Source: Enterobacterales bacterium
GTDB lineage: Bacteria; Pseudomonadota; Gammaproteobacteria; Enterobacterales; Enterobacteriaceae
DNA length: 64,000 nucleotides
Reading direction: 5' to 3'
Assembly (NCBI GenBank): GCA_015654925.1
Contig: JAATFX010000033.1
Coordinates: 117,364-181,363, forward strand
Part shown: piece by piece, positions 20,077 to 29,655 of the stretch
Layout of the letters: each line of letters starts with the position of its first letter
Position numbering within the stretch: the stretch's first letter is position 1
The notes under the pieces: generated by a model
What the model was told of the DNA's origin: nothing
Databases searched by the model: none
Seen by the model: only the letters and a program-made list of their open reading frames with translations
Translations under genes and position numbers: made by a program

Positions 20077-20706
20077 CTAAGACCCGGGCGGCGTGGGAAA
20101 CACCACCGCATAACAGCGGCCGTCAGCGGTTTTGCCTATATCCACGGCCAGCTTCAAACGCGGGAACTCACGCTTGAACCATTTGGGCACATGGTCGCAG
20201 ACAATGGCGATTTTCTTGAACGGGGTGTGTTGGAAAAACGACAGCAATACCTGTTTTGAGGTAAGCGCGCCGTCGCTTTGCAGGGCGTCGATCAAATTAA
20301 GCCGGTACTCCCCCGGCGCCTCGCCCGGTTGGATAAAGCGTCCGGGCGCAGTTGCCGTCAAGGCCGATGCCCTGCCGGCTTGCTCCGCTACCCGCTGCTG
20401 GATTTGCTGCAAGAAAAATTCCGGTTCGCCGGCAAGACGCCACATCACGATGCCCATGCCGTCAAAAAACGACAGCAGCGCACCGGTAATGGAGCGGGCC
20501 ACAAAATGGCGGCACCCGGCCAGATCCGCCAGCATGGACAGGGTTCGGGTCCTGATTTCAGTCAGTCCCATTCCGTCGTCCAGAGCAAAGGGGATATCCC
20601 GCACCGGCCGCCATCCGGCCGGGGACGACTCGAAGACCCTGACCGTGCCGGGCTGGTAAAGCGAGGCGGTCCGGCCGTCCGGGTCAATAAATACCGCTAT
20701 TTTCAT
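20077..20706 (-). CDS. anfO: AnfO, Fe-only nitrogenase accessory protein
   Basis: This 209-residue protein starts MKIAVFIDPDGRTASLYQPG, typical of the AnfO family, which is found only with iron-only nitrogenase clusters. Its role is not settled; in Azotobacter the anfO/anfR genes are needed for Fe-nitrogenase-dependent growth. The ATG at 20704-20706 has a GGGGAG site 6 bases upstream. It follows the flavoprotein gene by 11 bp and is the last gene of the anfH operon. The central part holds a Cys in LAGCRHF and no obvious catalytic motif. An order with anfO last differs from the Azotobacter anfHDGKOR order as I recall it. Confidence 0.82.
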   Translation of the reverse strand: MKIAVFIDPDGRTASLYQPGTVRVFESSPAGWRPVRDIPFALDDGMGLTEIRTRTLSMLADLAGCRHFVARSITGALLSFFDGMGIVMWRLAGEPEFFLQQIQQRVAEQAGRASALTATAPGRFIQPGEAPGEYRLNLIDALQSDGALTSKQVLLSFFQHTPFKKIAIVCDHVPKWFKREFPRLKLAVDIGKTADGRCYAVVFPTPPGS

Positions 20707-20717
20707 AGATATCTCCC

Positions 20718-21224
20718 CTAAAAACCGTGTTTTTTGCCCTTCATCGAGATGACATCAACGCGCAGTACCCGGGTGGCCCGCAGGTTTTCCGGCGGGAATT
20801 GCCAGGCTTTATCGCTAAAGCGCGCCACGATCAGGTTCAGGGCGGCGATCTTCTCCTGTTCCTGTTCAATAAAGACCGCTTTGCCAAAACCGATTACCGT
20901 ACGGTGCCGGGCCTCGAAGTTACAAATAACCTCGCTTTCCACCACGCCGTGTTCCGTTGATATGGCAAAGCACAGGTTATTATTTTGTTTAATGATGGCT
21001 ATTTTGGTGCCGGCCCTGGCCGAATGAAAATAGAGCGCGCTGCCGTCCCAGGCATAAAATACCGGCACCATAAACGGCATATCGCCATCCGCCAACGCGA
21101 TATACATCACTTTCGAGGAAGCCAATATCTCATCGATTTCCGCCCGGTCGGTGATTTCCCGGTCATCCCGGCGCATGGCGCCGTGGGGATGCCCCTGCGC
21201 GGGGTGCGCTGTTATCGGGTGCAT
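20718..21224 (-). CDS. PNPOx-like split-barrel flavoprotein, probable Anf3-type protein
   Basis: The 168-residue protein has the pyridoxamine-5'-phosphate oxidase-like (NimA/FMN-binding) fold signature: MRRDDREITDRAEIDEIL, then VMYIALADGDMPFMVPVFYAW and ALYFHSARAGTKIAII. Azotobacter Anf3, encoded beside anfHDGK, is a flavin and heme b containing oxidase proposed to protect the Fe-only nitrogenase from oxygen. This gene is a plausible counterpart, but the sequence alone cannot show heme binding. The ATG at 21224 has CAGAGGA 5 bases upstream; a later ATG at 21176 begins the conserved domain. Gaps of 12 and 11 bp place it firmly in the operon. Confidence 0.7.
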   Translation of the reverse strand: MHPITAHPAQGHPHGAMRRDDREITDRAEIDEILASSKVMYIALADGDMPFMVPVFYAWDGSALYFHSARAGTKIAIIKQNNNLCFAISTEHGVVESEVICNFEARHRTVIGFGKAVFIEQEQEKIAALNLIVARFSDKAWQFPPENLRATRVLRVDVISMKGKKHGF

Positions 21225-21236
21225 ATGATCCTCTGA

Positions 21237-21656
21237 TTACTCAAACGGGAGGGTGCGGGTTTCCAGCGGGGCTAATAGCGCCGCCAGCGCCCGGCAAACG
21301 GCAATAATGCCGGTCGCATCCTCCGGGGTAGGCGTGCCGTGATGATAATTTTCCAGCGAACAGATACCGAAAATATCATCCAGCGCCCGGATATCGCGGC
21401 TCAGCGCCGCATCGAATTGCATCACTTCCTCCGCCGTATCCATCAGGCTGGCGTAGTTATGATTAAACGGCATGCTGCCGTACCAGGCGCACAGTGCGAT
21501 CAGATAACATTCGACGGCAATGGACGCCACGTTGAAAATCAGGCCGGGAGATTGCGCCTGGCCGGCAAACAGTTCCGCACGGCGGTGATACCCCCGCGCA
21601 TCCACGGAAAGCCGGGCAAATTTTTGCCGATCGGTTTCAAATATCATTTTCGACAT
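21237..21656 (-). CDS. AnfR-like small accessory protein, HEPN-like helical
   Basis: This 139-residue, mostly helical protein lies between anfK and the Anf3-like gene. Its size and position fit AnfR (Anf2) of Fe-only nitrogenase clusters. The middle (VASIAVECYLIALCAWYGS and the following helices with NYHHGTP) looks like a HEPN-type helical bundle, but no RNase R-x4-6-H motif can be read. The ATG at 21654-21656 has a strong GGAGGAG site. The 94-bp gap after anfK holds a GC-rich stem near 21727-21750 that could reduce read-through into the accessory genes. Confidence 0.6.
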   Translation of the reverse strand: MSKMIFETDRQKFARLSVDARGYHRRAELFAGQAQSPGLIFNVASIAVECYLIALCAWYGSMPFNHNYASLMDTAEEVMQFDAALSRDIRALDDIFGICSLENYHHGTPTPEDATGIIAVCRALAALLAPLETRTLPFE

Positions 21657-21750
21657 CGGTTAGCTCCTCCAGGAGTACCATTACCGGATACGGAACGCCG
21701 CCATCCGGCAACCAGGCCGCCGCCAACCCGCCGGCGCGGGCGGGGTTCCT

Positions 21751-23139
21751 TTACCAAACGTTAAGAATCCACTCTTTGTTTTTCTTGTATTCCATATCGG
21801 TAAACAGCGCATTGGCGATCTGCTCCGCCAGCCAGATGGCCCCGGCGTAACCCACCACCGGATGGCGATAGGACCCCGCCCGGTCATAAGTGGGAAAACC
21901 CACCCTGACCATCGGGATCTGATTATCGATGGCGGTAAAGCGCCCCTTGGAATGGCCCAGGATCAGATCGAGCTTTAGTCCCTTATTGGTGATGCGGTCT
22001 TCCAGCTCCCAGAGATCGGCATTGGTGATAATTTCCATCTCGCCGTCCACCTGCTCTTGCAGGGCGATAATGCGCGGGTCCCGGTCATAAAACGCATTAT
22101 CGTCGCCCAAAAGCAGCAATACCGGCTTCATTTCCAAATCCAGGCAGAACTCCGCCAATCCGATGGCTAAATCGGGGTTGCCATAAATGGCCACGCGTTT
22201 ATCGGCCAGGAACATATGCACCAAATCGGTCAGGGCATCGATGGCGATACCGCGCTCGCGCACCAGCGATTCGGGAATGGGTTTGCCGGTAAGCTGCCGG
22301 AGGTTTTGCAAAAACGTATCGGTATTACGGATACCGATGGGCGTAGGTCCGATAATGGTGGGGATAGCAAACTTTTCCGCCAGATAGTCCGCCGCCTTGC
22401 GGCCCTCATAACGATTCAGGGCGATGGTGCCCAGGGCGTTGGCGGTGCCCACCAAATCCTCGATGGTGGTGTTGCCGTGGGAAACCGTATTGCCGCTGGG
22501 CATAACCGGAGAGTCGAAGTTTTCAATTTCAAACAGTACCGTGGCGTCGATTTGCATGGCAGCCAGCAGATGCTTGAGCGCCGTCACATCGCCGGGGTTG
22601 ACCCAGCCGGTGACCACGTTAAGCTTGCCGTTGGGTTCGCTTTTCTTGGCGAAATATTTTACAAAATCCCGCACCGCCACGTCATAGCCGCTCACCATGC
22701 TGCCCACAAAGCTCGGGGTATGGATTGGAATCAAATGGACTTCCCGGCCGGGAAATTTCTGCGGCAGCAGTTCGTCGTTCAGTTTTCTGACCACGCCGTC
22801 CACATCGTCGCCGATAACTTCGGTGGAACAGGTGGTAATAATCGGCACCACCTTGACGTGCGGGTAGCGCATCAGCAGCACGTCCACCGCCTGTTCCACG
22901 CGATCGAGCGCGCCGAACACCGCCCCGTCCTCATGCACCGAGGAGGAAGCGATTTCGAAGCTCTCTTTCAGATGCTGAGAGATCAACAGGCGCACAAACA
23001 TGACGCAGCCCTGGCCGCCGTGGACAATGCCGATACAATCCTTGATGCCGATACTGACATATTGCGCCCCCGCCGGCTGGCAGGTGAATATCGGGTTAAT
23101 CACACCGGTACGTTCTTTGCCTTTTAATTCACATGACAT
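21751..23139 (-). CDS. anfK: AnfK, Fe-only nitrogenase FeFe protein beta subunit
   Basis: The 462-residue beta subunit has the same length as Azotobacter AnfK. Cys20, Cys45 and Cys104 lie at the spacings of the three P-cluster cysteines of nitrogenase beta subunits. The N-terminus (TGVINPIFTCQPAGAQYVSI, then VHGGQGC) lacks the long NifK extension, as in AnfK and VnfK. It forms the heterohexamer with AnfD and AnfG that reduces N2 at the iron-only cofactor. It starts 11 bp after anfG. Confidence 0.96.
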   Translation of the reverse strand: MSCELKGKERTGVINPIFTCQPAGAQYVSIGIKDCIGIVHGGQGCVMFVRLLISQHLKESFEIASSSVHEDGAVFGALDRVEQAVDVLLMRYPHVKVVPIITTCSTEVIGDDVDGVVRKLNDELLPQKFPGREVHLIPIHTPSFVGSMVSGYDVAVRDFVKYFAKKSEPNGKLNVVTGWVNPGDVTALKHLLAAMQIDATVLFEIENFDSPVMPSGNTVSHGNTTIEDLVGTANALGTIALNRYEGRKAADYLAEKFAIPTIIGPTPIGIRNTDTFLQNLRQLTGKPIPESLVRERGIAIDALTDLVHMFLADKRVAIYGNPDLAIGLAEFCLDLEMKPVLLLLGDDNAFYDRDPRIIALQEQVDGEMEIITNADLWELEDRITNKGLKLDLILGHSKGRFTAIDNQIPMVRVGFPTYDRAGSYRHPVVGYAGAIWLAEQIANALFTDMEYKKNKEWILNVW

Positions 23140-23150
23140 GATCTTGCCCT

Positions 23151-23501
23151 CTAATAGCGTTGATCGGTTAGTTCCGCATTCAACGATCCGGTAATGGTCA
23201 GGTAATTGAGCCGCTCATGCAGCGCCGTAATAAGCTGCTTGATATCCGCCTTCCCCATGGTCGCCAGCCAGGCATACCGGGTTTGATAGGCTTCTACCAG
23301 CACCACGGCGTCCGCCCAATAGCAGCGGGCGGCCGGGGTGGACAAATCCACCGGTTCGTCGCACAATAATTGCGCGGTGATGCCCAGAATCCCCGCGTTC
23401 TGCTTTTCCCGGTCCCAGACGCGGGAGTGGAACTGCCAAAGGCAATTTTTCATGATGTAATCCACCAGCGGCTCGATCCGGCTGTCAATCGGGTTTTCCA
23501 T
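23151..23501 (-). CDS. anfG: AnfG, Fe-only nitrogenase delta subunit
   Basis: The 116-residue delta subunit is found only in alternative nitrogenases; with AnfD it helps insert the cofactor and stabilises the complex. The chosen ATG at 23499-23501 (MENPIDSRIEPLVDYIMKNC) lies 10 bp after the anfD stop and has a GGGAGCG site. Typical AnfG features are LWQFHSRVWDREKQN and the CYWADAVVLVEAY helix. It is slightly shorter than the 132-residue Azotobacter protein. Its presence excludes a molybdenum nitrogenase. Confidence 0.95.
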   Translation of the reverse strand: MENPIDSRIEPLVDYIMKNCLWQFHSRVWDREKQNAGILGITAQLLCDEPVDLSTPAARCYWADAVVLVEAYQTRYAWLATMGKADIKQLITALHERLNYLTITGSLNAELTDQRY

Positions 23502-23511
23502 GGTCGCTCCC

Positions 23512-25080
<1,569 letters not shown>

Positions 25081-25114
25081 TTACTCCCCGAATTTATGGA
25101 TAACGGTCTTAATT

Positions 25115-25131
25115 GCCGGAATCAATCCGGC
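25115..25131 (-). other. Hairpin between anfH and anfD
   Basis: GCCGGA-N5-TCCGGC lies in the 81-bp gap after anfH, the only long gap inside anfHDGK. Such stems after nifH-type genes commonly stabilise the upstream message so that Fe protein is made in excess. The role is inferred from position. Confidence 0.5.
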
Positions 25132-25158
25132 CTTCGACCCGGTAAAACCAGCCGGTGA

Positions 25159-26082
<924 letters not shown>

Positions 26083-26176
26083 CTACATTGAGGAAAAACA
26101 GAGTAGCATTGGCAATCCACCGCGTTTACCCACTGTATTTACAGTAAATATATTTCTCGGCTTTTAGTAGGGTTTT

Positions 26177-26199
26177 GTTAATCACCGGCGTTTATTAAC
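26177..26199. promoter_or_regulatory. Dyad GTTAAT-N11-ATTAAC upstream of anfH
   Basis: Six-base arms are separated by 11 bases, about 130 bp upstream of the anfH sigma-54 promoter. It could be an operator or an IHF-region element. No known motif matches well enough for me to name the binder. Confidence 0.3.
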
Positions 26200-26216
26200 C
26201 ATTGCCACAATTGATT

Positions 26217-26234
26217 AAGTACATAAACGTACTT
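26217..26234. promoter_or_regulatory. Probable AnfA/VnfA-type enhancer, AAGTAC-N6-GTACTT
   Basis: A perfect dyad (AAGTAC, six bases, GTACTT) is centred about 168 bp upstream of the anfH -24/-12 site. GTAC-N6-GTAC is the published binding motif of the VnfA activator in Azotobacter, a close relative of AnfA. It is the only such site in the intergenic region and is at a normal enhancer distance. Confidence 0.72.
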
Positions 26235-26296
26235 TTTTGAAAATAAAAGTTCTCCGAGGTATTTTTATTCCGGTTACCGATTGGCCGGCCCGGCGC

Positions 26297-26310
26297 TTGA
26301 TCAATATCAA
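26297..26310. promoter_or_regulatory. Perfect FNR/ANR box TTGAT-N4-ATCAA
   Basis: The site reads TTGATCAATATCAA, an exact match to the FNR consensus. Its centre is 87 bp before the modD ATG. If FNR acts at -41.5, transcription toward modD would start near 26345, and a poor -10 (TATGTT, 26329-26334, or TTATTG) lies at about the right place. It is 239 bp upstream of the anfH -12 element, so it more likely controls modD. Confidence 0.7.
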
Positions 26311-26390
26311 CACCGTTGCGCCCTGGGATATGTTATTGGTGGTATTAACCATAAAGTCCAGCTACCGGCCAAGGCCAAGCGAGTAAAAGC

Positions 26391-27239
26391 ATGTTCTATC
26401 TTTCCGATGGGGATATCGATTCATTACTGCTGGAGGATATCCGCTATGGCGATTTGACCACCCGCGCCTTGGGTATAGGCGACCGGGCGGGGATCATGAC
26501 CTTTAGCCTGCGCCGGCCCGGCAAGGTCAGCGGGTTGGACGCCGCCGCGCGCGTGTTGCGCAAGCTTGAGCTGGCGGTGGAAAAAACGGCGGCGGACGGC
26601 CGGGCGGCCCTGCCGGGGGACGTGTTGTTAACCGCCCGCGGCCCGGCTGAACGGTTGCATCAGGGCTGGAAGGTGGCGCAAAACCTGCTGGAGTGGTGCA
26701 GCGGGGTCGCCCAGGCCACCCACGAGATGGTCAGCCGGGCGCAGGCGGTAAATTCACGGTTGCAAATCGCCTGCACCCGGAAAAACATTCCCGGCACCAA
26801 GACCCTGGCTCTGGGCGCGGTACTGGACGGCGGCGGTACGATCCATCGCAGCGGCACCGCCGATACGGTATTGCTGTTTGCCAATCATCGCCGGTTTTGC
26901 GACGACCCCGGCGATTGGCGACAACACGTAGCGACGCTGCGCCTTGCCGCCCCCGATCGGCTGATTGTGGTGGAGGCGGATAACGAGTCCGAAGCGATAG
27001 CGGCTCTGCTGAGCGGGCCGGACCTGGTGCAGCTGGATAAATTCAGCCCGGACGCGGTACGCAAAATGGTGGAATTCGCCCTGTCCGCCGCGCCCCGCTG
27101 CCGGCTGGCCGCTGCCGGCGGGGTTAATCTGGACAATATCGCGGAATATGCCCGCACCGGCATCGGGTTAATCGTCACCTCGCTGCCTTATTACAGCCAG
27201 CCCGCCGACATCCAGGTCCGGCTATATCCCGCCGGTTAA
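26391..27239 (+). CDS. modD: ModD, NadC-like molybdenum utilisation protein
   Basis: The 282-residue protein is related to nicotinate-nucleotide pyrophosphorylase. The N-terminal domain has DIRYGDLTTRAL, the core has NLLEWCSGVAQATHEMV, CTRKNIPGTK and LALGAVLDGGGTIHR, and the barrel ends with AAAGGVNLDNIAEYA. The changes IPGTK-TLALGAVLDGGGTIHRSG instead of the NadC R-x-T-x-P-x-x-R-x-x-x-K-x-A-V pattern mark the ModD subfamily. This subfamily is encoded with molybdate transport or alternative nitrogenase genes in Rhodobacter and others; its reaction is not established. It is divergent from anfH and convergent with modG. Confidence 0.9.
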   Translation: MFYLSDGDIDSLLLEDIRYGDLTTRALGIGDRAGIMTFSLRRPGKVSGLDAAARVLRKLELAVEKTAADGRAALPGDVLLTARGPAERLHQGWKVAQNLLEWCSGVAQATHEMVSRAQAVNSRLQIACTRKNIPGTKTLALGAVLDGGGTIHRSGTADTVLLFANHRRFCDDPGDWRQHVATLRLAAPDRLIVVEADNESEAIAALLSGPDLVQLDKFSPDAVRKMVEFALSAAPRCRLAAAGGVNLDNIAEYARTGIGLIVTSLPYYSQPADIQVRLYPAG

Positions 27240-27279
27240 ATGACCCTGGCGCGGACCGCCGATATGCCGTACGGCGCGA

Positions 27280-27708
27280 TTAACCGCGGGTCGCCAGCAC
27301 AATACTCGATGCCTTGACCAATGCGGTGATGGCGTCGCCCGGTTTTAATCCCAAGCCGGTGACGCTCTCATTGGTGATCACCGAAACCAGGGTAAGCGTC
27401 GGGTCGATTTCCACCGTTACCTCGCTGTTTATGGCGCCCCTGGTAATATTGCCGATTTTACCGCTGAATTGATTACGCGCCGAGAAGCGCAATCCGGTAT
27501 CGGCGGCCGTCAGAATCACCCACGGAGCCTTGATAAAAGCGATGGCTTCACCGCCCTGGCGCAAATTAAGATATTGCACGCTGCTATGGGTGATCGTGGC
27601 GACCAGCGCTTTCCCATTGGGCAGCGTGATTTCGATTTCATCATTGACCGCGCCCGTAATAATGGCGGTAACGGTGCCGGTAAGCTGGTTTCTGGCTGAA
27701 GTAAGCAT
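27280..27708 (-). CDS. modG: ModG-like molbindin with two Mop domains
   Basis: The 142-residue protein consists of two tandem Mop/TOBE domains, each beginning SARNQ-x-x-G (residues 2-9 and 72-79) and ending in a K-x-S/P-x-V-I/L strand. Molbindins of this type form trimers that bind up to eight molybdate ions and buffer or store molybdenum; Azotobacter ModG has the same two-domain build and length. The ATG at 27706-27708 has a GGGGA site 6 bases upstream. It is transcribed away from modA, with the dyad at 27902 between them. Confidence 0.92.
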   Translation of the reverse strand: MLTSARNQLTGTVTAIITGAVNDEIEITLPNGKALVATITHSSVQYLNLRQGGEAIAFIKAPWVILTAADTGLRFSARNQFSGKIGNITRGAINSEVTVEIDPTLTLVSVITNESVTGLGLKPGDAITALVKASSIVLATRG

Positions 27709-27901
27709 GGTCGTCCCCGATTCGTGTGAGTATGGATAGCCCCGTCTTACGATCGCGACGCGCTCAAAATCACGGCCGGCAAACAGAACGCGATTTGGTA
27801 GCGATCGGATAGATAAATTTTATCATCGCACAAACTGCCGGGATGCCATTAATATTTTGGCAAATTTAATTGGTTGATCTTTTAATAAGTTGGCCGATAT
27901 T

Positions 27902-27923
27902 GTTGTATAACCTTTTATACAAC
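27902..27923. promoter_or_regulatory. 22-bp operator-like dyad in the modG-modA gap
   Basis: GTTGTATAA-N4-TTATACAAC has perfect nine-base arms and lies 15 bp before the modA start. Its shape (TATA-containing arms ending in AAC/GTT) recalls ModE-type molybdate operators, but the spacing differs from the E. coli consensus, so the regulator is uncertain. A protein bound here would block modA transcription or translation. Confidence 0.6.
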
Positions 27924-27937
27924 GACAGATGGAAACA

Positions 27938-28879
27938 ATGAACAGAAAATATATTGGCGCCATGGTAATGTGCGCGCTTGGGGCATTCTCCAGTCTCAAT
28001 GCAGCCGCGGCGGAAGATATTCGCGTGACGTATGCCGGGTCGATGGGGGTGGTGATGGATAAATACCTCGGCCCGACGTTTGCCAAAAACGAGCATCTGA
28101 CTTATCAGGGACAAGGCCAAGGGGCCTACGGCATGGCGCGCCTGCTCGCCTCGAAAAAAATCGTCGCCGATGTCTTTGTTTCCATTACGCCGGGACCCAT
28201 GGATATCCTTAAACAGGCCGGCATGGTGGATGAGGCCGTACCGGTTGCCAGTACCCGCATGGTGATTGTCTATAACCCGAAAAGCGCCTTCGCTCCCGCG
28301 TTTGTCGCCGCGAAAAACGCGCGGCCGGACGATAAGACGACCGCGCCCTGGTGGAAAGTACTGCAATCTCCCGGTCTGGTGTTCGGCCGTACCGATCCGG
28401 TGAACGACCCCCAAGGGCAAAATATCATCTTCACCATGAAGCTGGCGGAAAAATACTACCGGCAGCCAGGACTCGCCCAAAAAGTTTTGGGCGAAGTGCA
28501 AAACCCTAAACAGGTATTTGCCGAAGGCGGCCTGCTGACCCGCCTGGAGTCGGGCCAGGTTGATGCGTCCTCCGGTTACGAAAGCGCCACCATCTCCGCC
28601 AAACTCCCCTATATCACGCTGCCCGATGAAATCAATCTGAGCAATCCCGCCATGTCCGCGGACTGGTACGATAAAGTAAGCTTTGCGGTAAAAGACGCCG
28701 CGGGCCAGGAAAAAACCCTGCATACCCAACCGCTGGTATTTTATGCCGCCGTGCTGAAGAATGCCCCGGATGCCGCGGAAGGACGCAAATTCGTCGCCTT
28801 TTTGCAGAGCAAGGCCGGCCAGGCTTTGCTGGCGCAAAATGGCTACGGCCAACCCAAGGGCGGGGCGTTGTATCATTAA
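27938..28879 (+). CDS. ModA/WtpA-like periplasmic molybdate or tungstate-binding protein
   Basis: This 313-residue extracellular solute-binding protein has a signal peptide ending NAAAA/EDI. The ligand-site loops read TYAGSMGVVMD (first residues after the signal), DVFVSITPGPMD, GRTDPVNDPQGQN and GYESATISAKLPYI, as in WtpA and related type II oxyanion-binding proteins. The context (modD, modG, modB-like gene) points to molybdate or tungstate, though the sequence alone does not decide the anion. I prefer the ATG at 27938 (MNRKYIG) over the ATG at 27929 because GGAAAC precedes it; both give a signal peptide. Confidence 0.8.
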   Translation: MNRKYIGAMVMCALGAFSSLNAAAAEDIRVTYAGSMGVVMDKYLGPTFAKNEHLTYQGQGQGAYGMARLLASKKIVADVFVSITPGPMDILKQAGMVDEAVPVASTRMVIVYNPKSAFAPAFVAAKNARPDDKTTAPWWKVLQSPGLVFGRTDPVNDPQGQNIIFTMKLAEKYYRQPGLAQKVLGEVQNPKQVFAEGGLLTRLESGQVDASSGYESATISAKLPYITLPDEINLSNPAMSADWYDKVSFAVKDAAGQEKTLHTQPLVFYAAVLKNAPDAAEGRKFVAFLQSKAGQALLAQNGYGQPKGGALYH

Positions 28880-28902
28880 CCGCGACCGGATAGCGGCGTA
28901 AC

Positions 28903-29655
28903 ATGCCCGCCCGCTGGTTTGCGCTCCCGGCGTTAGTCTTGCTGGCATTGCCATTCGCCACGCTCATAGGGGTGACGCCCTGGCGGGACTTCCATCTGGC
29001 CTACGGTGATTGGGGCTCGGTCGGCGTCTCGCTGGGATTGAGCGGTATTTCGATACCGCTGATTATCCTGTTGGGCATCCCGCTGGCGCTATGGTTGGCG
29101 CGCACCGTTTCACCCATGCGCCATTGGGTGGAAATCATGGTATTGATTCCCCTGCTTACTCCCCCGCTGGCATTGGGCATTCTCCTGGTGTCGGTCTACG
29201 GACCCTATGGCGCACTGGGCGGCCTGTTGGCCAGGCTCGGCTTTTCATTAACCAATAACGCCGGCGCGTTTGTCACGGCCCAGGTATATGGGGCGCTGCC
29301 CTATTTTGTGATGTCGGCCCGCTCGGCCTTCGAGGCCGTTCCGGCGGACGTTGAGGATGCGGCCAAAGTGCTGGGCGCCTCGTCCTGGCGGATACTCACC
29401 CGGCTGACGCTGCCGCTGGCGCGCCGTGGCTTGGCCACCGGCCTGGCCATCGCCTGGGTTCGCGTCATAGGCGAGTTTGGCATTGTGCTGGTTTTTTCGT
29501 ATTTCCCGCAGGGGATACCGGTCAAGTTGTATATTGATTTGCAAAATGAGGGCGTGGATGCGGTGTACTCATTATTATGGCTGCTGCTGATAGTAACGCT
29601 GCCCTTCCCGTTATGGTGCCTGATACAGTCCCGCCGCGTTAGGAACCCCTACTGA
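28903..29655 (+). CDS. ModB/WtpB-like ABC permease
   Basis: The 250-residue permease has about six membrane spans. The ABC permease EAA loop reads AADVEDAAKVLGASSWRILTR in part (residues near 147-167), followed by LPLARRGLATGLAIAW and GEFGIVLVF, typical of molybdate and tungstate permeases. It follows the binding-protein gene by 23 bp. No ATPase gene (modC/wtpC) follows. The next gene, on the other strand, overlaps its last 7 bases, so the operon looks truncated or uses an ATPase encoded elsewhere. Confidence 0.85.
   Translation: MPARWFALPALVLLALPFATLIGVTPWRDFHLAYGDWGSVGVSLGLSGISIPLIILLGIPLALWLARTVSPMRHWVEIMVLIPLLTPPLALGILLVSVYGPYGALGGLLARLGFSLTNNAGAFVTAQVYGALPYFVMSARSAFEAVPADVEDAAKVLGASSWRILTRLTLPLARRGLATGLAIAWVRVIGEFGIVLVFSYFPQGIPVKLYIDLQNEGVDAVYSLLWLLLIVTLPFPLWCLIQSRRVRNPY

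Noticed and set aside
26110..26180. ACTGTA-TT-TACAGT as a LexA (SOS) box
   Set aside because: LexA boxes need CTGT-N8-ACAG; here the spacing is four bases.
28903..29655. Truncation of the modB-like gene itself by the toxin gene
   Set aside because: The 250-residue protein is complete with all spans and the EAA loop. Only 7 bases of its end overlap the convergent gene; what is missing is the separate ATPase gene.
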